A stretch of 19,725 bases of DNA from the NCBI GenBank assembly GCA_964499445.1, contig CAZCLE010000020.1, positions 1 to 19,725 of the forward strand, read 5' to 3'. The DNA is from GCA-2688105 sp964499445 (lineage in GTDB: Bacteria > Chloroflexota > Dehalococcoidia > Dehalococcoidales > GCA-2688105). The translations under genes and the position numbers were made by a program. A model generated the notes under the pieces. That model was not told the DNA's origin and did not search any database. It saw only the letters and a program-made list of their open reading frames with translations. This document shows positions 14,603 to 19,725 of the stretch, piece after piece. Position 1 is the stretch's first letter, and every line of letters starts with the position of its first letter.

Positions 14603-15889
14603 ACGAAACCGAGCCATACCACTGAAACCCAGGATTCATCTACCCGGCGTCTTTATTACGGCTGGGTGGTGGTGGGGGCGGCGCTTTGTGTTGCCATAGT
14701 TGCCTACGCCGTGCATTATTCCTTCGGCATATTCTTTAAGCCCCTGGCCGCCGAGTTTGGCTGGACGCGGGCAATGACATCGTTGGCTTTCTCCCTCTAT
14801 ATGCTCTCGCGCGGGGGATTTGGCATCCTCACTGGTTGGGCTACTGATAAGTATGGGCCCAGAATAACCGTGGCCGCCGGTGGTTTTTTTATCGGTCTTG
14901 GTCTGCTGCTTACCAGTCAAATCAGTGCTCTCTGGCAATTATATATATTCTACAGCCTGTTAGTCGGGCTGGGGGTTAGTGTTGCCTTTGCCCCTCTGGT
15001 AGCTACCGTGGCCAGGTGGTTTGTTAAGAAGCGGGGATTAGCGATGGGCATTGTCCTGGCCGGGATAGGACTGGGGACAGCGATTATGCCACGACCGGCG
15101 AGTTACTTCATCGAGACCTACGGTTGGAGTATGTCCTATATTATTATGGGAGCTATTGCTTTAATTATCATTGTCCTGGCAGCATTACCGATGAGGCGCA
15201 CTCCCGGAGAGATGGGGCTTTTGCCCTACGGTGGGACCGGAGCAGCCAAGTCGTCTAACTCAGCTGCTGATAAGGGGGATGTTTCACTACGAGAAGCAAC
15301 CCGCACCCGGCCATTCTGGGTACTATTTATCATAACCATCCTTTTTGCCACCTGCCTGTATATGGTGATGATTCATATTGTGCCCCATGCCACCGATCTG
15401 GAGATATCCGGGTCGGTGGCGGCAAGTTTCCTGGCGGTGATTGGTATTTCGACCATTTTCGGCAGACTGGCTGTAGGCTGGCTATCTGATACCATAGGCA
15501 GAAAACCGGCGCTGGCTATCTGCCTCTTCTTTCAGGCGGCGGCGGTCTTTTTGCTCATGGGGATTGGTAGTGTTGGGACATTCTACGTGTTTGCGGTGAT
15601 TTTTGGACTGGCATACGGGGGTGTAGTTACTCAACTCCCGCTAATAGCCGGGGAATTGTTTGGCTTACACTCAATTGGAGCCATTGTCGGACTGGAAATG
15701 CTGGGCACATCCCTCGGCGGAGCCATAGGACCACTCCTGGGTGGATATATCTTTGATGTGACGCAGAGTTACTCGGTGGCTTTCCTCATCGGTGCCATCG
15801 GTCCTCTCATAGCCATAGCACTCATCCTCTTTCTGAAGGCTTCCCGACCATCGGTTCACCTGCCCTCCTCTTACCCCGAAGATAGATAA
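14603..15889 (+). CDS. MFS carrier, OFA/monocarboxylate family, probable ACG start
   Basis: A 12-helix transporter of about 428 residues. The N-terminus RRLYYGWVVVGAALCVA with HYSFGIFFKPL is typical of the oxalate/formate antiporter and monocarboxylate group. The helix 2-3 loop is GWATDKYGPR. Between the in-frame TAA at 14582 and a GTG at 14666 there is no ATG, GTG or TTG. The GTG would begin inside helix 1 and lose the conserved YYGW segment. A strong AGGAGG (14592-14597) sits five bases before an ACG at 14603, which gives a normal 21-residue hydrophilic lead. I therefore place the start there, as a non-canonical codon or a mutated ATG. Following the acyl-CoA ligase by 88 bases, it may import the acid that the ligase activates. 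Confidence 0.75.
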   Translation, partial: TKPSHTTETQDSSTRRLYYGWVVVGAALCVAIVAYAVHYSFGIFFKPLAAEFGWTRAMTSLAFSLYMLSRGGFGILTGWATDKYGPRITVAAGGFFIGLGLLLTSQISALWQLYIFYSLLVGLGVSVAFAPLVATVARWFVKKRGLAMGIVLAGIGLGTAIMPRPASYFIETYGWSMSYIIMGAIALIIIVLAALPMRRTPGEMGLLPYGGTGAAKSSNSAADKGDVSLREATRTRPFWVLFIITILFATCLYMVMIHIVPHATDLEISGSVAASFLAVIGISTIFGRLAVGWLSDTIGRKPALAICLFFQAAAVFLLMGIGSVGTFYVFAVIFGLAYGGVVTQLPLIAGELFGLHSIGAIVGLEMLGTSLGGAIGPLLGGYIFDVTQSYSVAFLIGAIGPLIAIALILFLKASRPSVHLPSSYPEDR

Positions 15890-16024
15890 GTTCAACTATC
15901 AGGGTATAGGGTAACAAGGTAGCGCAATGTTCAATTCCCAACCTTGGCGACTTCTCACGTGGAAGTATATCCTTACCTCTGATAGAATATGAAGGGCGAG
16001 TGGTGAAACGCGTGAGGACCAGCG

Positions 16025-17965
16025 ATGAAGTGGAACTACGTAGTGGTATGGGTCTCAATAGCCGTATTATTAGGCGGCTGTGCTAATCCAATCCCGCCGG
16101 CACCAGTACCTGTGCCCGCACCTGACACAACACCCCCACCGGCAATAACTGGTTTAGCTGCCAGTGATGCCTATAACGGCAGCGTGCTTCTGAGCTGGGA
16201 GCAGAGCGCTGCCGGAGACTTCGACCATTATAACGTATACCTGAGCAAGGTAGAAATAACGAATGTTACCGGCATGACACCTATCCACCGGATAACCGAC
16301 ATTACCACCAACAGTTATCGGGCGACCGGACTAGAAGACGGAACCAAGTACTACTTTGCGGTAACCGCAGTAGACGACAGTGGTAATGAAAGCTCATTGG
16401 TGACGATTACAAGTGTGACCCCGGTAGCCAAAGAAACGCTACCACCGTTTCCAGATACTACACCACCAGAGACGATAATAATTGGCGCCCCGAGTGAAAC
16501 CATAGGCTATAGTAATGTAACCTTCCAGTGGACAGGCAGTGATGATAGTACTGCCACCGCCGACCTGGTTTACTCATACTGGTTAGAGGGGTATGATGCT
16601 GGGTACTCTCCATTCACTCCAGACATTAGCCAGACCTATATGAACTTACCTGACGGCGCCTACGTCTTCTATGTCAAAGCGCAAGACGAGGCAGGCAATA
16701 TTGAGCCAACCCCGGCGGTCAGTCAGTTCACCATAGCTACTGCGGCTCCAGTCGGCGGTCTATTGATACTCAGGAATAGCGAGGTGAACCGTATTGCCGT
16801 CGGTTCTGATGGTAAGCATATCTATGCCCTTGATTCGGTGAATACACGGCTTTACAAGTCAAGTCACGGTGGTTACGGGTGGGTTGACATATCGGCTGGC
16901 ATTACCGGTGCTGCCACCTGGGATGAACTGGCAATAGCCCCTGATACGCCTGAGATAGTCGCTGTGGTCACCAATGCCCGAACTGAAGTTTACCTGTCAA
17001 CTAATGGCGGGGGAGCCTGTTTCCCACTGGGTTTGACAGCCAATCTGGCTGCTGGCGAGCTGATACAGTGCATTGCCATTTCCCCAGCCTATGGGGAGTC
17101 TGCCAGGGAGTTGGCGGTTGGTACGTCTACCGGCAACGGAGGTGGAAGAGTTTGGGTATATACCATTCCCGTCTCGGGTTGGAGAGATATGAGCAGCGGG
17201 GCTCCGGGCTGGCTGCCGTCAGAGCCAGCAATAGCCGGCACCGATGTCTTCGCCATAAAGTATTCGCCGGCGTTTGCTGCCGACAGGGCGATACTGGCTA
17301 TTGTCTCGAGTGGTCCGGCTCCTGACACAGATGATACTTATCTCTACATCGGTAAAAGGGTTGCCGCCGACACTATGACCTGGAATGGCGCCGCAGTGCT
17401 GGGGTATCCGGTGGAAATTTGCCAGTCGGGCGAGGATACCCCAGGTTCACCTCTTACCTACGCCGATCTGGCTCTGCCCTCAGACTACTCTGTCTTGGAT
17501 ATGCCGTCGCGCTGTGTCTACGCCTGCTGGTCTGATAATCCCCCGGGCACGGCTGTGGCCGGCAATCCGAACGATGATGTTTATCGGCTCGATGACATCC
17601 ATTGTAATCGACTCTATGTGAGTGGTGGCTCCCCTGAATATGTTATCTCCAGCCTGGCTTATTACGGTAGCTGTAATGAGGGTAAGCTGCTAGCTGGAGC
17701 GATGATGGGGGTGGGAATAGCCTCCGGGGTGCCGGTCGCCCCGGTATATTTTACATTCAACCCACAATCCGCTCTCCCCACCTGGAAGTCCAGCCTCAAG
17801 CCACCTACCGGCCCTAACCAAGCTCAAGTAGCCTGGTCTCCTGACGGCAGTGTAGCTTACTGCGGCACAAGCACTATCGGTGGGGCTAGCGGCGACCAGA
17901 GTGCTTTCTCGCTGAGTACTACCGATGGTCTTGGCTGGAACCAGACAGGATTGATTGACACTTGA
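16025..17965 (+). CDS. Lipoprotein with Fn3-like domains and a truncated Asp-box propeller
   Basis: A 646-residue surface lipoprotein with lipobox LLGGC (Cys19) and a proline-rich linker. A fibronectin type III domain follows (about 38-133, with VLLSWEQS and TKYYFAVTAVDDSGNES). Next is an Ig-like module (147-238, with GAYVFYVKAQDEAGN). From residue 253 (EVNRIAVGSDG) it aligns with residues 61 to about 455 of the protein at 3207-6248, sharing GYPV, DVYRLDD, GKLLAG and CGTSTIGGA. It then stops at WNQTGLIDT, where the paralogue continues for about 560 residues. Beyond the TGA the same frame reads VEAVGAGV, which resembles LEAVPDGG in the paralogue, so the 3' part looks lost by deletion. The start is ATG at 16025, with only a weak GAGG site. 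Confidence 0.7.
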   Translation: MKWNYVVVWVSIAVLLGGCANPIPPAPVPVPAPDTTPPPAITGLAASDAYNGSVLLSWEQSAAGDFDHYNVYLSKVEITNVTGMTPIHRITDITTNSYRATGLEDGTKYYFAVTAVDDSGNESSLVTITSVTPVAKETLPPFPDTTPPETIIIGAPSETIGYSNVTFQWTGSDDSTATADLVYSYWLEGYDAGYSPFTPDISQTYMNLPDGAYVFYVKAQDEAGNIEPTPAVSQFTIATAAPVGGLLILRNSEVNRIAVGSDGKHIYALDSVNTRLYKSSHGGYGWVDISAGITGAATWDELAIAPDTPEIVAVVTNARTEVYLSTNGGGACFPLGLTANLAAGELIQCIAISPAYGESARELAVGTSTGNGGGRVWVYTIPVSGWRDMSSGAPGWLPSEPAIAGTDVFAIKYSPAFAADRAILAIVSSGPAPDTDDTYLYIGKRVAADTMTWNGAAVLGYPVEICQSGEDTPGSPLTYADLALPSDYSVLDMPSRCVYACWSDNPPGTAVAGNPNDDVYRLDDIHCNRLYVSGGSPEYVISSLAYYGSCNEGKLLAGAMMGVGIASGVPVAPVYFTFNPQSALPTWKSSLKPPTGPNQAQVAWSPDGSVAYCGTSTIGGASGDQSAFSLSTTDGLGWNQTGLIDT

Positions 17966-17992
17966 GTTGAGGCGGTTGGGGCTGGGGTATAA
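17966..17992 (+). pseudogene. Decayed continuation of the Asp-box gene
   Basis: After the TGA at 17963-17965, the same frame encodes VEAVGAGV before a TAA. VEAV aligns with LEAV about eight residues further on in the paralogue at 3207. A short in-frame deletion, a stop and then loss of the rest would explain this. The match covers only a few residues. Confidence 0.3.
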
Positions 17993-18044
17993 GCAAGGGT
18001 GGATTTTACCAGTCGGCGGAATAATCAAGCAAAAGTACTAATGA

Positions 18045-18077
18045 CCTATTGAAGTGGTACTTACATCCTATTGAAGT
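18045..18077. repeat. Direct repeat CCTATTGAAGT, 22-bp spacing
   Basis: Two perfect 11-base copies lie at 18045-18055 and 18067-18077, starting exactly 22 bases apart, which is two helical turns. They are upstream of the CxxC small gene at 18138. Same-face spacing would suit an operator, but no clear promoter can be placed beside it. Confidence 0.35.
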
Positions 18078-18137
18078 TCGCCTCTCTGTGAATCAGAATA
18101 TAGCTATAAATAACTTGAAGAAAGAGGGGGTCAAGAA

Positions 18138-18353
18138 ATGAAAAGGGTGTGTTATTTTTGCCACAATTTTATGGGCGAGAAAGACGGTGATGACAAAGAA
18201 GCGGTTTTCTACAGTGTGTGTGATGAGTGCTCAAGCAGGTTGAGATTGGATGAGAGATTACCAGAGTTATTGTGGGCTATTGTTGCCTTGAGAAGGCAAC
18301 ATGGCAGTAAGAAACAAAATCAAGCATTAGACATTATAACCATTGCTCAATAG
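18138..18353 (+). CDS. Small CxxC/CxxC protein, unknown function
   Basis: A 71-residue protein that I do not recognise. C5-x2-C8 and C28-x2-C31 form a zinc-ribbon-like pair around an acidic loop (GEKDGDDKE). The rest is predicted helix, with a basic end. The ATG at 18138 follows AAAGAGGGGGT, a good ribosome site. It begins a group of small genes that ends at a terminator near 18887. A nucleic-acid-binding or protein-protein role is possible, but nothing in the sequence decides it. Confidence 0.6.
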   Translation: MKRVCYFCHNFMGEKDGDDKEAVFYSVCDECSSRLRLDERLPELLWAIVALRRQHGSKKQNQALDIITIAQ

Positions 18354-18380
18354 AAAACCTAATTCAACAGGGGTAATGAA

Positions 18381-18494
18381 ATGCCTGTTTGTGCTCGAGA
18401 GCTATACACAATATCAAGAGGCAGACCACAGGAGCGGAGGCTTGATACCATAAAAAGAAGTAAGCCACCCAACTCGAAACCGTATCAAAGGTAA
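18381..18494 (+). CDS. Possible 37-residue basic small protein
   Basis: An ATG at 18381, six bases after AGGGG, opens 37 codons ending in TAA one base before the next ATG (18496). The product is very basic (many R and K, with ISRGRPQERR). Its fit between the two neighbouring genes is the only other support. It could equally be untranslated spacer. Confidence 0.3.
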   Translation: MPVCARELYTISRGRPQERRLDTIKRSKPPNSKPYQR

Positions 18495-18495
18495 A

Positions 18496-18777
18496 ATGGG
18501 GAACTTAATTTTGGAAGACCATAATATTAGTGATTACACAAAGAGCCTATTGATTGAGGTCCAACAACTTGTAAAGTCCTTGGAAGATGCTTGCCGGGAA
18601 GCGGTAAAGCAAGGAGACGAAGAGCGGAAATTACAGCTTTACCAAAGAATAGCCGGTAGTCCTCACTTAATCAATATTGACCCCGAACTTTATGATGGGC
18701 AGGAACGTGCTGAGAGAGAAACTGAGTTCATAATTAGGGCCAAACTGTGGATAGGAGAAGTTGAGAGACTATTATAA
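18496..18777 (+). CDS. Small helical hypothetical protein
   Basis: A 93-residue soluble protein, strongly charged and mostly helical, with heptad-like stretches (SLLIEVQQLVKSLEDACREAV and ETEFIIRAKLWIGEVERLL). No domain is recognised. The ATG at 18496 has an AAAGG just before it, a weak and close site, so it may depend on translation of the small frame that ends one base upstream. It is the last gene before the terminator at 18865. Composition looks like normal coding sequence. Confidence 0.55.
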   Translation: MGNLILEDHNISDYTKSLLIEVQQLVKSLEDACREAVKQGDEERKLQLYQRIAGSPHLINIDPELYDGQERAERETEFIIRAKLWIGEVERLL

Positions 18778-18864
18778 CCATGCTACTTAGGGTTTTGAGG
18801 ATGATACCGGTATAATTAAGATAGATTGGTTAATTCAATCTACAACTGAATACAGAAGCTAATG

Positions 18865-18887
18865 GGGGCACAACTTGCCCCTTTTTG
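18865..18887 (+). terminator. Intrinsic terminator after the small genes
   Basis: GGGGCA (18865-18870) and TGCCCC (18876-18881) form a six-base-pair GC stem with a five-base loop, followed by TTTTTG. It lies about 90 bases after the last plus-strand stop and ends that transcription unit. Confidence 0.8.
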
Positions 18888-19028
18888 TTTTGGAAACGGG
18901 GGTTGAAATGGGGTTATCAATCAGGCTATACTGCTTGTGGCTTTCAACCACATACCAACCCACAGCTTAGGAATAACGGTTACGCACATTGATAATTCTC
19001 CGGGAAGCGGTGCCCTGTAGAACTTCAA

Positions 19029-19502
19029 TCAGAATTTGCCTTTTAGCTTTTCATAGGTTCCAGCCAGGGCTTCAGGCACTACCCTTACCTCAGATATTAC
19101 CGGCATAAAGTTGGTATCGCCCTGCCACCGAGGCACGATGTGAGTGTGAACATGCTCCTCTATGCCGGCTCCGGCCACCTTTCCCATGTTTATGCCGATA
19201 TTAAAACCGCCGGGGTTAAATGCCTGTCTCAGGAGCTTGATACACCGGCTAACCATGGCAAAGTGCTCGTGGCGCTCTTCATCAGTTAGCTCGTCTAGAT
19301 TAGCTACGTGCCGGTAGGGGGCTATCATCAGGTGACCCGGGTTATAGGGATAGGCATTCATAATGACGAAGTTTTTGTCTCCCCGATACAGAATGTAATT
19401 CACAGCATCACTGCTTTGTTCAGGTTTTTCACATAAAATACATCCTTCTGGTTTTTCCATCTGGATGTACTCGATACGCCACGGCGCCCAAATTTGCTCC
19501 AT
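19029..19502 (-). CDS. HIT-family nucleotide hydrolase/phosphorylase
   Basis: A 157-residue cytoplasmic protein with the histidine triad HVHTHIVPRW (H117, H119, H121; H119 is the likely nucleophile). The family segments YNPGHLMIAPYRHV and GFNIGINMG are present. CILC (21-24) near the N-terminus probably binds zinc with downstream histidines, as in actinobacterial-type Ap4A phosphorylase/HIT proteins. The N-terminus IWAPWRIEYI is the usual one for that group. It should hydrolyse or phosphorolyse dinucleoside polyphosphates or AMP conjugates. The ATG is preceded on the minus strand by AAGGAGAATGAA. It faces the plus-strand genes and shows no operon partner in the window. The exact substrate cannot be read. 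Confidence 0.9.
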   Translation of the reverse strand: MEQIWAPWRIEYIQMEKPEGCILCEKPEQSSDAVNYILYRGDKNFVIMNAYPYNPGHLMIAPYRHVANLDELTDEERHEHFAMVSRCIKLLRQAFNPGGFNIGINMGKVAGAGIEEHVHTHIVPRWQGDTNFMPVISEVRVVPEALAGTYEKLKGKF

Positions 19503-19627
19503 TTCATTCTCCTTATTAATTGCTTAGGGCTATTTTAGTCGGCTATGCCATAAACGTCAAAGGGCTTTTGGATTTGGTGAGGTTGACTATCAACTCTTTC
19601 TTCCCACCCCCACCCTGGAGTCGTATT

Positions 19628-19642
19628 AGGGGCTCCGCCCCT
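19628..19642. repeat. GC-rich palindrome in a pyrimidine-rich intergenic tail
   Basis: AGGGGC and GCCCCT are arms around TCC. The surrounding 19600-19725 is C/T-rich on this strand, with repeated CCCACCCCCACCC, ATCCCCCTGACCCCC and CCCCTCACCC. This resembles dispersed intergenic repeats in some genomes. No gene is seen between 19503 and 19725. Confidence 0.35.
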
Positions 19643-19725
19643 TCAGATAAAGTTTTTAGATTATTTGGTGACCTATCCCCCTGACCCCCTTCCCTTAAAA
19701 GATTGTTTACCAACCCCTCACCCTT

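Noticed and set aside
15960..15988. Promoter before the truncated Asp-box lipoprotein (TAGAAT at 15983)
   Set aside because: The -10 is good, but the -35 at the right spacing (TGGAAG) matches only three positions.
1..19725. CRISPR array, tRNA genes, transposase or prophage genes
   Set aside because: No regularly spaced repeats, cloverleaf sequences, transposase motifs or phage proteins were found on either strand.

Overview
The window looks like a chromosomal piece of an anaerobic bacterium, most likely Chloroflexota of the Dehalococcoidia type. The reasons are a 23S rRNA gene with no 16S gene directly upstream (unlinked rRNA genes are known in that class), strong Gram-positive-like TTGACA/TATAAT promoters, secreted Asp-box (BNR) surface proteins, and a redox/radical-SAM gene set typical of strict anaerobes. 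The taxonomic call is inference.

Left part (1-6250). The 5' end of a 23S rRNA gene lies on the minus strand with its own promoter, a terminator-shaped hairpin and a boxA-like element. It diverges from a DHA2-type MFS exporter. After the exporter comes a near-consensus promoter and a complete cobalamin riboswitch (core, L5-L13 kissing loop, intrinsic terminator, candidate antiterminator). This controls a BtuF-like lipoprotein and, with only 77 bases and no terminator between them, a secreted 1013-residue Asp-box propeller protein.

Middle part (6250-15890). A non-coding stretch holds a possible minus-strand gene remnant, a promoter, and a structured leader ending in a terminator-like hairpin. 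It is followed by what looks like an internally deleted HdrA relic. Then comes a tightly packed set on the plus strand: a small uncharacterised protein, a small four-cysteine redox protein, an 831-residue GltD/HdrD-like flavin and iron-sulfur oxidoreductase, a SAM methyltransferase, a Tes/MJ0619/TrsS-like radical SAM protein, a second (BioB-like) radical SAM protein, a PaaK-like acyl-CoA ligase, and an OFA-type MFS carrier whose best start is a non-canonical ACG. As I recall, similar sets exist around Desulfovibrio DVU_1551-DVU_1557 and carry provisional names such as TrsM/TrsS, with no established pathway. The set reads as import of an organic acid, CoA activation, and modification by methyl transfer or radical chemistry with a dedicated electron-transfer unit. 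This is the best candidate for an undescribed system here.

Right part (15890-19725). A lipoprotein with N-terminal Fn3-like domains carries the first half of the same Asp-box propeller as the 3207-6248 protein, but stops in the middle of the homologous region. Small unrecognised genes follow (one a CxxC/CxxC protein), then a good terminator, a minus-strand HIT-family hydrolase, and a pyrimidine-rich, hairpin-containing intergenic tail.
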